NCBI GenBank assembly: GCA_965277435.1 | Contig: OZ255821.1 | Coordinates: 3,596,001-3,660,000, forward strand | Direction of reading: 5' to 3' | Length of the DNA stretch: 64,000 nucleotides | Source of the DNA: Bog-105 sp965277435 | GTDB taxonomy: Bacteria > Acidobacteriota > Terriglobia > Bryobacterales > Bryobacteraceae | Part shown: positions 7,788 through 17,495 of the stretch, piece by piece | Layout: every line of letters begins with the position of its first letter | How positions within the stretch are numbered: the stretch's first letter is position 1 | Made by a program: the position numbers and the translations under genes | Notes under the pieces: model-generated | The model's input: only the letters and a program-made list of their open reading frames with translations | Databases searched by the model: none | Told to the model about the DNA's origin: nothing

Positions 7788-10186
7788 CAAGACGGCCACT
7801 TCCAGTTGGTCGCCTCCGGCCGGTCGATTCCGTTCTCATGCGCATAGTTGACGCTATCGATGATCTGATCTTTCAGCCACTCCTTAATGTGCGCGCCGAC
7901 TACTTGCAGGCGCGGGACGCGGTCAATCACATCAATCGCCAGATTGAAACGGTCTACCTGGTTTTCGATCGCGAGCTCGAGTGGCGTGTTGATATTGCCT
8001 TTCTCTTTGTAACCGCGTACGTGCATGTTGTCATGGTTCTTACGCTTGTAGGCGAGCTTGTGGATCAACCAGGGATACGCGTGAAAGTTGAAAATCACCG
8101 GCTTGTCGGTAGTGAACAGTGTGTTGAAATCACGGTCGGACAATCCATGCGGGTGCTGCGACTCAGGCTGCATTTTAAACAGGTCCACCACATTGACGAA
8201 ACGGATTTTCAGATCGGGAAACTTGTCTCGTAAAATTGCCACTGCCGCCAGCGCTTCCATTGTCGCGATATCGCCGGCACTCGCCATCACCACATCCGGT
8301 TCGCAGCCCTGATCCGTACTCGCCCATTCCCAAATCCCAATGCCTTTTGTGCAGTGCCGTATCGCCGCATCCATGTCGAGATACTGCAAGTGAGGCTGCT
8401 TGTCCGCCACAATCACGTTCACATAATCGGTACTGCGCAAACAATGGTCGCCCACGCTCAACAGGCAATTCGCGTCGGGCGGCAGATAGATGCGCGTTAC
8501 TGTGGCATTCTTGTTCGTCACCACGTCCAAAAATCCCGGATCCTGGTGCGTGAAGCCGTTGTGGTCCTGCCGCCAGACGAGTGAAGTAATCAACAGGTTG
8601 ATCGATGAAATCGGCGCACGCCACGGCAGGTCGAGTTTCGACTTCTCCAACCACTTGGCATGTTGATTAAACATCGAATCGATGATGTGTACGAAGGCTT
8701 CGTAAGTGGAGAAGAAGCCGTGCCGCCCGGTCAGTACGTAGCCTTCGAACCATCCTTCGAGCGTGTGTTCGCTGAGCATCTCCATCACGCGTCCATCGAG
8801 CGCGAGTTCGCCGCCATCGGCATCTTCCGGTTTATACTCCGCCAGCCACGTCTTTTTCGACGCTTCGTAGATAGCCTGCAGCTGATTGGAAGCGGTCTCA
8901 TCCGGCCCGAATACCCGGAAGTTATGCATGTTAAGCCTCATGACTTCCGCGAGAAAATGAGCGAGCACATTCGTCGGCTTGGCATCCGTATTCCCTGGCT
9001 TCTCGACTGAAACAGCGTAATTGCGAAAGTCCGGCAGGTGAAGCGGCTGGCGAAGAATCCCGCCGTTGGCGTGCGGATTCGCGCTCATGCGGCGCGCTCC
9101 CTTTGGCGGCAGGTCGCGCAACTCCGCTGTCAAGCGGCCGCTCTCATCGAACAACTCTTCTGGCTTATAACTCCGAAGCCAGTCCTCTAGTTGCCGCAAA
9201 TGCTCCGGCTTCTTTACCTCCAGTATCGGCACCTGGTGAGCACGCCAGAAGTCCTCCACCTTGTGGCCGTCTACTTCTTTAGGCCCGGTCCAGCCTTTCG
9301 GGGAACGCAGGATAATCATGGGCCAGCGCGGCCGGTCCGCCTTGCCGCTCTTACGCGCGTTCTCTTGTATCGACTTTATTTCGAGCACGCATCGTTCGAG
9401 TGTGGCTGCCATTTCCTGATGCATGGCTGCCGGATCATTGCCCGCCACGACGTAAGGCGTCCACCCATAGCCGCGAAAGAGATGCTCCAGTTCTTCCGAA
9501 GAAATACGCGCCAGCACGGTCGGATTCGCGATTTTATACCCGTTTAAATGCAGAATCGGCAGCACAGCGCCGTCGCGAATCGGATTCAAGAATTTGTTCG
9601 AATGCCACGACGTCGCCAGCGGACCCGTTTCCGCTTCGCCGTCCCCCACCATCACGCTCACAATCAGATCCGGATTATCGAACGCCGCTCCAAACGCGTG
9701 CGAAATGCTGTACCCTAACTCCCCGCCTTCATGAATCGACCCGGGCACCTCCGGCGTGCAATGGCTGCCAATCCCTCCGGGAAAAGAAAACTCTCTCAAG
9801 AATTTCTGAAGGCCTTCCAGGTCCTCGCTTTTTTCCGGATAGATCTCTGAATACCGACCTTCCAAATAACAGTTGGCCAGCACCGCCGGCGCCCCGTGCC
9901 CTGGACCCGAGATATAAATCATGTCCAGATCGTACTTCTTGATCAGCCGGTTTAAATGAATCCAGGTAAACGTCTGGCCGGGATCCGAACCCCAGTGCCC
10001 GAGCAGGCGGTTCTTGACGTCTTCCACCCTCAGCGGCTCGCGCAGCAAAGGGTTGCGCCGCAGATAGATCATGGCTGCGCATAGATAATTACACGCCTGC
10101 CAATACTTTTGTATTAGCCCGAGTTGTTCTAGAGAAAGAGCTTGCTCGTGGGAAGGAGCGGAGAGAACGGCAGCCTGATCTTGCAT
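7787..10186 (-). CDS. xfp: Xylulose-5-phosphate/fructose-6-phosphate phosphoketolase
   Basis: This thiamine-diphosphate enzyme cleaves xylulose 5-phosphate (and often fructose 6-phosphate) with phosphate, giving acetyl phosphate plus glyceraldehyde 3-phosphate or erythrose 4-phosphate. At 799 residues from the chosen ATG it has normal family length. Signatures include GHWGSDPGQTF-like residues near the start, ISGPGHGAPA, the ThDP-binding VGDGEAETGP, and TGRHGFF and HQDPGFLD further on. The start at 10186 has GGTGGAG just upstream; the frame is open to 10228 and a longer start cannot be excluded. It is first gene of an xfp-ackA operon, a common arrangement for a phosphoketolase bypass that makes ATP from sugar phosphates. 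Confidence 0.93.
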   Translation of the reverse strand: MQDQAAVLSAPSHEQALSLEQLGLIQKYWQACNYLCAAMIYLRRNPLLREPLRVEDVKNRLLGHWGSDPGQTFTWIHLNRLIKKYDLDMIYISGPGHGAPAVLANCYLEGRYSEIYPEKSEDLEGLQKFLREFSFPGGIGSHCTPEVPGSIHEGGELGYSISHAFGAAFDNPDLIVSVMVGDGEAETGPLATSWHSNKFLNPIRDGAVLPILHLNGYKIANPTVLARISSEELEHLFRGYGWTPYVVAGNDPAAMHQEMAATLERCVLEIKSIQENARKSGKADRPRWPMIILRSPKGWTGPKEVDGHKVEDFWRAHQVPILEVKKPEHLRQLEDWLRSYKPEELFDESGRLTAELRDLPPKGARRMSANPHANGGILRQPLHLPDFRNYAVSVEKPGNTDAKPTNVLAHFLAEVMRLNMHNFRVFGPDETASNQLQAIYEASKKTWLAEYKPEDADGGELALDGRVMEMLSEHTLEGWFEGYVLTGRHGFFSTYEAFVHIIDSMFNQHAKWLEKSKLDLPWRAPISSINLLITSLVWRQDHNGFTHQDPGFLDVVTNKNATVTRIYLPPDANCLLSVGDHCLRSTDYVNVIVADKQPHLQYLDMDAAIRHCTKGIGIWEWASTDQGCEPDVVMASAGDIATMEALAAVAILRDKFPDLKIRFVNVVDLFKMQPESQHPHGLSDRDFNTLFTTDKPVIFNFHAYPWLIHKLAYKRKNHDNMHVRGYKEKGNINTPLELAIENQVDRFNLAIDVIDRVPRLQVVGAHIKEWLKDQIIDSVNYAHENGIDRPEATNWKWPS

Positions 10187-10252
10187 GTCTCCACCAGTAT
10201 CACGAAAATAGGCCGCGCAAGATAGCAAGTTACTTAGTTCATCCGGTTGTCA

Positions 10253-10984
10253 TCATTCCGAAAGTGTGAAGTTGACGGTAATCGTTGTTAACACCTCCAC
10301 GGGATGGCCATTCAGCAGGGTCGGCCGGTATTGCCACTGAAGAATTGCGTCGCGCGCGGCGTTGACCAGCAGCGGATGACCATGCACTAGCGCCAGCTTC
10401 TCCACTCTGCCTTCTTTGCTGATGACTGCAGTGAACTCGACGGTGCCCTGCACACGGGCTGACCGGGCCAGTTGCGGATAAAGCGGCTGGGTTCGATGAA
10501 TCACGTTCGCTTCCGCTACGACTCCACCCACACGAACAGGAGCAGCGGCCTTCGGTTTTGCTGGCACAATCGGAGGCGGCGGTTGCGGCGTCGCATTCGT
10601 AGAGCCGTAGAGCAATGGGTTCCCGGCGTTACCCGAACCGGTTGCCGCACTATCCAGTCCGCCGAGGTCAGGAGCCGTCGGTGTGTCGCTCGGCGGTGCA
10701 ATCTGCTTCGGGATCACCGTTGGGGCGACGAGCAGGGAAGACGGCAACGACCGCGTGATCACGTTTGTCCGCGGCGTTAACCGAACAGGAGGTTTCGGCA
10801 ATTGAGTTGGCGGCGGCGGAGCGGTCAACATGCTTTTCAACGCCGCATTCGGCAAGCGCTGTGTGTAGAGCAGAGATACCAGCACACCGATACCGATTAC
10901 TCCGATTTGCAGCAACGTCGAAGCGAGCACGGTAAATGGCTTCCTGGTCTGCTGCGTTCCATCGACAAAAGTCTGGCTGAACAT
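10253..10984 (-). CDS. TonB-family energy transducer
   Basis: The 243-residue protein has the TonB layout: a short cytoplasmic start, one membrane helix near residues 22-40, a proline-rich periplasmic spacer (PPPPTQLPKPP and PQPPPPIVPAKP stretches), and a C-terminal TonB domain from about residue 155. That domain has the usual pattern of paired PLYPQLARSARVQGTV and a WQYRPTLLNGHPVEV ending. Such proteins pass proton-motive force from ExbBD to outer-membrane receptors. No exbB or exbD is next to it, so it may serve a distant partner. It follows xfp upstream on the same strand with its own spacing of about 66 bases, and a 12-bp palindrome lies ahead of it. Confidence 0.8.
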   Translation of the reverse strand: MFSQTFVDGTQQTRKPFTVLASTLLQIGVIGIGVLVSLLYTQRLPNAALKSMLTAPPPPTQLPKPPVRLTPRTNVITRSLPSSLLVAPTVIPKQIAPPSDTPTAPDLGGLDSAATGSGNAGNPLLYGSTNATPQPPPPIVPAKPKAAAPVRVGGVVAEANVIHRTQPLYPQLARSARVQGTVEFTAVISKEGRVEKLALVHGHPLLVNAARDAILQWQYRPTLLNGHPVEVLTTITVNFTLSE

Positions 10985-11028
10985 AGTGACTCTCTTTCTT
11001 TCGGCCTGCTAAGTAGCATTCAACAGAG

Positions 11029-11040
11029 TCACGATCGTGA
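11029..11040. promoter_or_regulatory. Perfect 12-bp palindrome upstream of the TonB gene
   Basis: TCACGATCGTGA is a perfect inverted repeat 45 bases before the TonB-family gene start. Its position would suit an operator, but palindromes of this length are expected by chance several times in a window this size. Confidence 0.2.
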
Positions 11041-11086
11041 TTGTTATCTGTTCAGACACCAGGCATCAGCGACAAGTTCCCAGACC

Positions 11087-13122
11087 TTAAAACTCTAGTT
11101 TGTTCATCAAACTCCGTAAACTCTCCTCCACCGTGGCTTTGCGCTGCGTGCTGGCTTCAAGGTCGGTACGCAGCTTGCTCAACGCCGTTTCATTAACGGC
11201 AAGCTGATTGGAGTACGTGCGAACCTGATCCTCCTGACTCTTCACCCGGTTCAGGCTATCGATGTTTTCCCGCAGCCGGGTTTGTTCCGCATTCAAGTCA
11301 TCCAGCCGTCCCTTGGCTGCGGCAATTTCCGCATCGGCATTGATCAGGTTTTGCTTCAGCGCGCTCAGTTGCTCCAGTTGCTTCCGCGCCCGGTCGCCGA
11401 TCTCTTTATTGCTGACTACCGCAGACAACGAGTCCGGCGTCGCGCTGGAGAGCCCTGTCATCGTCAGATAGCTATGCTCCTGCTCCACCTTGAGTTCTTG
11501 CGAGCCGTTCGCCGGCAGCTTCACCTCGAAGCGGTACGCTTTGGCAGTCCGCTCACTCGGTTTCGGTGAAAGCAGGGTAGAGGAGTCGGCCGCCGGTTGC
11601 TCCACAATCAACGTCTTCGGTTTGGCATCGACGTTCTTGATCGTATAAGTGCGCGTTTCGCGAGTCGAATACTGCAGTTGCAAATCGCATATGCAAAGTG
11701 CGCTTCACGCAGATCGCTCGTCCCGCTCCCGAACCTGGTCGTGATGCGGGTTCCGTAATCCACCGCGTAGCCGATCAGCCGCTTATCACCCGCTTTAAGA
11801 GTTTCAAACAGCGCCTCACCCGCATATGCGCCGCCATCGAAGACCGTCACAGGCCCGCCATCCAGTGTCTTTTGCGTGCAATTCAAGATTTCCGCCGCAT
11901 TTACAGGATGTTCGCCAGCCGTGTTGTTGTAGATCAGGAGCTTGCGAGCCTCGATCTTGTCTTGTAAAAAGGGCAGCAGCGCCGATTCGTTCTTCTTCAC
12001 CGTAACCGGCGCTGCGAAATTGTATTCGAAGAGTTCGCCCAATGTTTCGCCTGTCGCCCCTTCCACCGAGCTGGTGACCTGGGCATTCGCCTGTCCCATC
12101 TGCTCGTTCAGATTGAGACCGGCACCCGGCACAAATGCATTCGCTTGTCGTGATTCCGCTCCGATGCGGTATACACCGCCGCCGGTTCCCCCACCTGAAC
12201 CCGATCCCATCTGCGCACTACCCAAAGCACCAGCCAATGCACCGCCATAAACCACTGGTCCCGCCGCCCGGTCTTCCGGCAACTCTGCTACCTGCCGGTT
12301 TCCGAAACGAGGCACATCCAGCAAACTCACAAATGAAATCGGCCGCCCCGAAACCACCGTCAACTTCACATCGTTCCAATCCTGATCGGTCGTGTTATCG
12401 ACTACGGCCCAGCCTTCGAGCGTCGACGCGCCTCCATCCAGCGCCATCCGGTAAGAAGACTTCCAGATCGCGGCCGGTGTCACGTACGAGAGGCGTAAGT
12501 CGCGCCGCCCGCCGCCGCTGAAATTGAGGTGCAGGATGCGCGTGTCATCGCTCTTGCCGCGCGACAGAGTTGTCAGATACTGTTTCAGCTCCTGCTGCAA
12601 ACGCCTATCAGTCAGCCGGAACAACGACGCTTTCTCTAGATCGAAATTCCCCATTTCGCCTGCATCGAGCAGCAGTGTTACCTGTTCACGAACCAGCGTC
12701 TTGTTCTCCCCCGAACCGCTCTCTATTGCCCGCGCACTCACGATGGTCCCCTTTACTGGCCGCCCGTCGATCGTCAATTCCAGTTCCGACCCTTTCATGC
12801 GATCGAGAAAGGTCGTAACCAACTCACCGTCACCTAAGTGAAACGGAAACTTCGCCAGGCGTTGATCCATCGACTCATTGGCGTCATAGCGGACGCCCGT
12901 CACCTGACCTCCGTCCGCATCGCGCACCGTGAACGATTTCAGGACATCATTCATTTCAGAGCTTTTGAACTCGAGCCGCGATTCTTCACCCTCGGCGACT
13001 TGACCACTTCGCTCGAAATAAGCTACTCCGTGCTTGTACAGAACAATGCGCTTAATAGGAATATTTGCCGCGGCGGCTACAGGCAGCGCGACACTCAACA
13101 GGATTGCGGCAAAACGCTTCAT
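11087..13122 (-). pseudogene. Secreted DUF4139-type protein, split by one frameshift
   Basis: Two overlapping frames (13122-11608 and 11683-11087) together make one protein of about 678 residues. The first has a signal peptide (residues 1-19), a domain starting IPIKRIVLYKHGVAYFERSG and a long middle region with a Gly-rich loop. The second continues with YSTRETRTYTIKNVDA and a coiled-coil C terminus. This matches the DUF4139/mucoidy-inhibitor-like family of secreted proteins, whose function is unknown. The join needs a -1 shift at the AAA at 11682-11684 (TTT on the coding strand), as if one T were lost. No known slippery signal is visible. The good conservation on both sides makes a sequencing indel more likely than decay. 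Confidence 0.7.
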
Positions 13123-13211
13123 GCAAGTGTCCTTTCCAACTACTGGACATTTAGAAGCTCGAGTACCGGAGAAAGTTCCCGGAAAGTCAAGCGCAACCGA
13201 ACGCCGATTGC

Positions 13212-13865
13212 TTACGTACTTGTAGTAAGTTTGGCGATTGCACTTAGTAACTCATCCGGTGCATCGATTGCGAAATCCGGCGGAACGGCGTCGAATGTAT
13301 CAGGTTGAAAGCCCCAGCGCACCCCGCAGCTGCGCACTCCCGCATTGCGCGCCGTCAGCACATCCACGCTGCTGTCGCCCACCATCAGAGTGCTGTGAGT
13401 GTCAGCCCCTGCGTCCGCCATGAGCTCTAAGATGCCTGCCGGGTTGGGCTTTTTCTCTGATAAAGTATCGCCGCCAATAACGCGCTGGAAAAACCTTTGT
13501 ACGTGGAGCGCGCCAAGAATGTCGAAGCTGATCTTTTGTGGCTTGTTAGTCAATACGCTCAAGTTATGATTAGCCGCCAGCGATTCCAGGACTACGCCCA
13601 CACCGTCGTAAAGCCGCGTATGCTGCAGCGAATGTGCCCGGTAATATTTCAAAAAAAAGGCCAGCGCCTCTGCAACAGTCTCCCTGGAGGCCTGCGAACC
13701 AATAGCTTTCTCAACCAGCACGGCAGCCCCATTGCCAACATAAGAATTGATCACGGACTGATCCAGCGGCGGCAATCCATAATGCGCGCGTGTCGCATTC
13801 GTCGAAATGGCAAGATCCTGGCTCGAATCGATCAGGGTTCCATCGAGGTCAAATATAATGAGCAA
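13212..13865 (-). CDS. gph: HAD-superfamily phosphatase, phosphoglycolate phosphatase-like
   Basis: The 217-residue protein begins with IIFDLDGTLIDSS, HAD motif I with the nucleophile Asp and acid/base Asp. LTNKPQK supplies the motif II Thr/Lys region, a Lys in SEKKPNPA fits motif III, and LMVGDSSVDVLTARNAG gives motif IV. Gph clears 2-phosphoglycolate, formed for instance during DNA repair, but HAD phosphatases of this size can act on other small phosphates, so the exact substrate is uncertain. The start is TTG at 13865, two bases after the stop of a short upstream frame (13868-14091), suggesting a cvpA-small ORF-gph transcript. Confidence 0.78.
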   Translation of the reverse strand: MLIIFDLDGTLIDSSQDLAISTNATRAHYGLPPLDQSVINSYVGNGAAVLVEKAIGSQASRETVAEALAFFLKYYRAHSLQHTRLYDGVGVVLESLAANHNLSVLTNKPQKISFDILGALHVQRFFQRVIGGDTLSEKKPNPAGILELMADAGADTHSTLMVGDSSVDVLTARNAGVRSCGVRWGFQPDTFDAVPPDFAIDAPDELLSAIAKLTTST

Positions 13866-13867
13866 CT

Positions 13868-14091
13868 CTAATTGTGGACCAGGTGCTCATCATTCACGAT
13901 ACCGGGAACTTCTCGCAAACTGACCACGCGAAGACGAAGTGGTCATGTCCACGGCAATCAGCCTCCCCGATCGGGACTTGAGAAGATCCGAACAAGTGCG
14001 CGAAATTCTCATCAGGGACGGCTTGCACCAACGCGTGCACTGTGTCGTTCTCTCCCGGCTTGGCGCGGCGCACGACTGTCTCTGGCGACAT
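13868..14091 (-). pseudogene. Short unknown ORF, probably frameshifted
   Basis: An ATG at 14091, just after cvpA, opens a frame with TVVRRAKPGENDTVHALVQA, which faintly recalls the start of GNAT acetyltransferases. The frame stops at 13894, but a shifted frame continues with REVPGIVNDEHLVHN and ends at 13868, two bases before the gph start. The total of 224 bases is one base short of 75 codons, which fits a single-base loss. The protein would be only about 74 residues, far shorter than a GNAT domain, so the resemblance may be superficial. Confidence 0.35.
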
Positions 14092-14110
14092 GGCGATCAG
14101 CAGAGGGAGC

Positions 14111-14668
14111 CTATACCACTTGTCCTTGCCCGGATTTTGGCTTCTCCCACAGGTGTTTCAGGTTGTACCACTGCTGTAGAAAGGAGTCTTTCAAGTCTTT
14201 GGGCGCCGCTTCCGCTAAAGCCGCGGCCACCTGACTTGCGTAAGGCAACATGGCCGAGTGCGTAAGAAACCCAGGAACGGGTGACGGGACAAAAGCCACC
14301 AGGATGGCTGCGGTTCCTGCTACCACTAGAATGCCGCGAACGAAACCCGCTACGCCGCCCAATAGATGATCGAACCAGGACAGCCCAATCCAACGAAATA
14401 AATTGGCCAGCAATGCCGCCAGCAGCGATCCCAGGATCAAAACTCCACATAGAATCAGAAGGAATCCCAGTATGTCGGCCAGCGCCTCGCTCCCCACATA
14501 CGCGGCCAGCTTCACTGCCACCAGACGATAGCACCAGAACCCCAGCAGCAAGCCGGCGATCGTTGCGACTAATCCGACTACCACTCTCGCGAACCCGGAG
14601 CGCAAGCCCGCCACCACCGACATCAGAATCACGACGAATATCAATAGGTCAAACCAGTTGAACGGCAT
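14111..14668 (-). CDS. cvpA: CvpA family membrane protein
   Basis: The 185-residue protein starts with NWFDLLIFVVILMSVVAGLR and has four hydrophobic helices in the first 130 residues, including the Gly-rich GGVAGFVRGILVV segment, followed by a soluble tail. This is the CvpA/colicin V production family, an inner-membrane protein of unclear mechanism linked to envelope integrity and, in E. coli, to the purF operon. Here it lies 26 bases downstream of purC on the same strand, keeping the association with purine genes. Confidence 0.82.
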   Translation of the reverse strand: MPFNWFDLLIFVVILMSVVAGLRSGFARVVVGLVATIAGLLLGFWCYRLVAVKLAAYVGSEALADILGFLLILCGVLILGSLLAALLANLFRWIGLSWFDHLLGGVAGFVRGILVVAGTAAILVAFVPSPVPGFLTHSAMLPYASQVAAALAEAAPKDLKDSFLQQWYNLKHLWEKPKSGQGQVV

Positions 14669-14694
14669 TCTCGTAAACAGCTGCTGAGTGAATC

Positions 14695-15600
14695 TTATCG
14701 CTTCCCCGATGCCAGGGCGCTTGCTGTGATGCGAGTGTAAGCCTCCTGGTATTTCTCGCTCGTTTTAGCCACCACCTCACTGGGAAGCTCTGGCGCAGGC
14801 GGCCGTTTGTCCCAATCGAGTGTCTCCAGAAAATCCCGCACATACTGCTTGTCAAACGACTTCTGCGGACCTCCCGGCCTGTAGCTGTCGGCTGGCCAGT
14901 AACGCGACGAATCAGGGGTCAATACCTCGTCCGCTAAAACCAGTCTCTCGTCCACGTACCCGAACTCAAATTTTGTATCGGCCAGAATGATGCCGCGCTG
15001 CAATGAGTACTGCGCCGCTTTCGTGTAGATCTCCAGTGTCAGTCTTCGCAGCCGCTCGGCCAGCTGCGCGCCCGACTGATTCACCACGCTGTGAAACGAA
15101 ATGTTCTCGTCGTGTCCACTTTGCATCTTGGCGGCCGGCGTAAAGATCGGCTCGCGCAGCTGATCACCCTCCCGCAATCCAGCCGGCAGCGGTATGCCGC
15201 AAACCGTTCCCGACGCCTGATATTCCTTCCATCCTGAGCCCGCCAGATAACCGCGCGCCACGCATTCCACCGGGATCATACGAGCTTTCTTGACAAGCAT
15301 GGATCTTCCCTCCAGCAGGTCCTCGAATTCGCGGAGTGCCGACGGATACGCCGCCACATCCGCGGTTGCCACATGTGAAGGAGCCAGGTCGCGCAGAAAA
15401 TTAAACCAGAACAGCGACATCTGTGTCAGCACCCGCCCTTTGCATGGAATGCCGCTGCCTAAAACGCAGTCAAAAGCCGAAATGCGATCGGTTGCCAGGA
15501 AAAGCAAGTAGTCGCCGGCTTCATAAATGTCCCGAACTTTGCCACGAGTAACCAGCGGCAAGGGCAAATTCGTTTCCAGAACGACCTCGTCATCACACAT
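14695..15600 (-). CDS. purC: Phosphoribosylaminoimidazole-succinocarboxamide synthase
   Basis: PurC joins aspartate to CAIR in purine synthesis, using ATP. Typical motifs are TRGKVRDIYEAGDYLLFLATD at the start (ATP-binding Lys in GKVRD), DRISAFD, ECVARGYLAGSGWKEY, DTKFEFGY and LADEVLTPDSSRYW. I set the start at 15600 (301 residues), which begins right before the domain; the frame runs open to 15909 but would then cover the divergent isomerase-like gene. The length fits the longer PurC type of about 300 residues. Likely transcribed with cvpA. Only 39 bases separate it from the divergent start at 15640. Confidence 0.92.
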   Translation of the reverse strand: MCDDEVVLETNLPLPLVTRGKVRDIYEAGDYLLFLATDRISAFDCVLGSGIPCKGRVLTQMSLFWFNFLRDLAPSHVATADVAAYPSALREFEDLLEGRSMLVKKARMIPVECVARGYLAGSGWKEYQASGTVCGIPLPAGLREGDQLREPIFTPAAKMQSGHDENISFHSVVNQSGAQLAERLRRLTLEIYTKAAQYSLQRGIILADTKFEFGYVDERLVLADEVLTPDSSRYWPADSYRPGGPQKSFDKQYVRDFLETLDWDKRPPAPELPSEVVAKTSEKYQEAYTRITASALASGKR

Positions 15601-15639
15601 ATTTTCATTTGAGTATGCCAAGCGCCCAACGATAAACTG

Positions 15640-16509
15640 GTGGCGATGAGCCTGCCGTACCGCTTTGCGGTATGCAACGAACTGTTTCAGCGGTTTCCCT
15701 TGGCGGAGGCCTGTTCGCAAATTCGCCGGCTTGGCTATTCCGGGATCGAAGTAGCTCCCTTTACGTTGGCCGAAAATCCTGTCGCGCTCACCGCTGAAGA
15801 GCGCAGCCAGGTTCGGCAATCGATGGTTGAGAACAATCTCGCGTTTGTCGGTTTGCACTGGCTCCTGGTCTCGCCCGCCGGACTCCACGCGACTACGCCT
15901 GATAACCATCTGCGACGTGAGACGTGGGCATTCATAGGTGGTTTGATCGATCTCTGCGCGGACCTGCAGGGACCTTCTCCAGATCGCCCCGGTGTATTAA
16001 TCTTCGGCTCTCCCAAACAACGTTCCGCGACAGGCGGATGCAGCGCGAAAGATGCGACAGCCCTCTTCACGGAAGAACTCGCCCACATTGCTCCTCATGC
16101 CGAGAGCAGGGGCGTGCGTCTGCTGATCGAGCCGCTGTCGCCGGATCAGACCGATGTCGTCACCACGCTGGACGAAGCCGTCGCCATCGTGCAACAAATT
16201 GCCAGCCCGGCTATTCAGACGATGTTTGACACTCACAATGCGGTCAAAGAAATCCTTCCACACCCTGAGTTATTGCGCAAATACCTGCCCTTTATTCAGC
16301 ATGTTCATGTCAACGAAATGGACGGCCGCGAGCCTGGAACCGGGAGTTATGATTTCGCGGCGCTGTTGAGCACCCTCGCCGCCTCAAACTACCGCGGCTG
16401 GGTGTCTCTGGAGGTCTTCGATTTCAGCCGCGACCCGTCGCTGGTGGCCGGTAACGCACTCCAGCACCTCACCGCAGCGGCAAATTCTCAAGTTCTCACC
16501 CAAACATGA
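15640..16509 (+). CDS. Sugar phosphate isomerase/epimerase-like TIM-barrel protein
   Basis: The 289-residue protein is of the AP endonuclease 2/xylose-isomerase-like TIM-barrel family. Visible marks are the start PYRFAVCNELF, GYSGIEVAPFTL, VGLHWLL, a Glu in LLIEPLSP, MFDTHNA and HVHVNEMDG, which supply the usual metal-binding Glu, Asp, His and Glu set. Members isomerise or epimerise sugars such as keto-sugars or inositols; the exact substrate is unknown. GTG at 15640 or ATG at 15646 may start it. The stop overlaps the next gene's start as ATGA, so it is translated together with an NDP-sugar epimerase, hinting at a role in sugar-nucleotide or cell-surface sugar metabolism. Confidence 0.8.
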   Translation: MAMSLPYRFAVCNELFQRFPLAEACSQIRRLGYSGIEVAPFTLAENPVALTAEERSQVRQSMVENNLAFVGLHWLLVSPAGLHATTPDNHLRRETWAFIGGLIDLCADLQGPSPDRPGVLIFGSPKQRSATGGCSAKDATALFTEELAHIAPHAESRGVRLLIEPLSPDQTDVVTTLDEAVAIVQQIASPAIQTMFDTHNAVKEILPHPELLRKYLPFIQHVHVNEMDGREPGTGSYDFAALLSTLAASNYRGWVSLEVFDFSRDPSLVAGNALQHLTAAANSQVLTQT

Positions 16510-17489
16510 TGAACCGATATGTAGTTACTGGAGGCGCCGGGTTTATTGGCTCCTCGCTTGTCAGAGGTCTGCTCAACGAAGGGCGTCACGTGCACGTCAT
16601 CGATAACCTCGAGTCGGGCAGCCTCGACAATCTCGAAGAGATCGCGGATTCGATCACCGTCCATGAGATCGACATCCGCGATTACGATCGAATTGCACCC
16701 GTGATCGCCGGCGCGCGACGCGTGTTTCACCTGGCCGCTCTGCCATCGGTGCCCAAATCCATTCTCGATCCGGTTTCAAGCCACCAGACGAATATCGATG
16801 GAACATTCAATGTCTTCCGGGCAGCCGCTGAAGGCAAAGCCGGGCGCGTTGTTTACGCCGCCTCTTCGTCTGCTTACGGCGATACAGAGGTTCTCCCGAA
16901 AGTCGAGACCATGCTGCCGCAACCCAAGTCTCCTTATGCGCTCCAGAAATTGGTCGGCGAATACTATGCCAGCGTGTTCGCGAATTGCTTCAACCTCGAA
17001 ACCGTAGCGCTGCGTTTCTTCAACGTGTTTGGGCCGCGTCAGGACCCGTCCAGTGTCTACTCGGGCGTGCTTTCTCTTTTCTTAACGGCTCTGATCGAAC
17101 GCCGCAGTCCGACGATTTTTGGCGATGGCAACCAGTCGCGCGACTTTACCTATGTCGAAGACGTAGTCGGGCTGCTGCTCAAGGCCTCTGAAGTCCACGG
17201 CGTGTCCGGTCGGGTGTTCAACGCGGGCAATGGCAATCGATTTACTCTGAACGAAACCTGGCAGATTCTGCAACAACTCGAGGGTGTTACTCTGCCGCCC
17301 AACTATGGGCCGCTGCGCGCCGGAGATGTTCGCGATTCGCAGGCCGATGTCACCGCTGCCGTCCGTGAACTGGGCCACAAGCCGCGCTTCTCCTTCGAGC
17401 AGGGCCTGCAACTCACCCTCGACTGGTACCGCCGGCACACACTTGAAAATTCGAACCCAATCACGGCCGGCGCCGGCTTTGTCTCTTAA
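16506..17489 (+). CDS. NAD-dependent NDP-sugar epimerase/dehydratase (extended SDR)
   Basis: The 327-residue protein is an extended short-chain dehydrogenase. It has the NAD-binding GGAGFIGSSLV near residue 8, the VIDNLESG loop, HLAALPSVPKS, the catalytic serine region ASSSAYG, and YALQK with the YxxxK pair. The GDGNQSRDFTYVED motif is typical of UDP-glucose/UDP-GlcNAc 4-epimerases. It likely acts on a UDP-hexose or UDP-N-acetylhexosamine for envelope glycan synthesis. It overlaps the upstream isomerase-like gene by four bases and is followed after six bases by pgeF, so all lie in one operon. The precise sugar cannot be fixed from motifs. Confidence 0.85.
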   Translation: MMNRYVVTGGAGFIGSSLVRGLLNEGRHVHVIDNLESGSLDNLEEIADSITVHEIDIRDYDRIAPVIAGARRVFHLAALPSVPKSILDPVSSHQTNIDGTFNVFRAAAEGKAGRVVYAASSSAYGDTEVLPKVETMLPQPKSPYALQKLVGEYYASVFANCFNLETVALRFFNVFGPRQDPSSVYSGVLSLFLTALIERRSPTIFGDGNQSRDFTYVEDVVGLLLKASEVHGVSGRVFNAGNGNRFTLNETWQILQQLEGVTLPPNYGPLRAGDVRDSQADVTAAVRELGHKPRFSFEQGLQLTLDWYRRHTLENSNPITAGAGFVS

Positions 17490-17495
17490 GCTGCT

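Noticed and set aside
11029..11040. Palindrome TCACGATCGTGA as a firm operator
   Set aside because: Twelve-base palindromes are expected by chance in a window this size; kept only as a weak feature.
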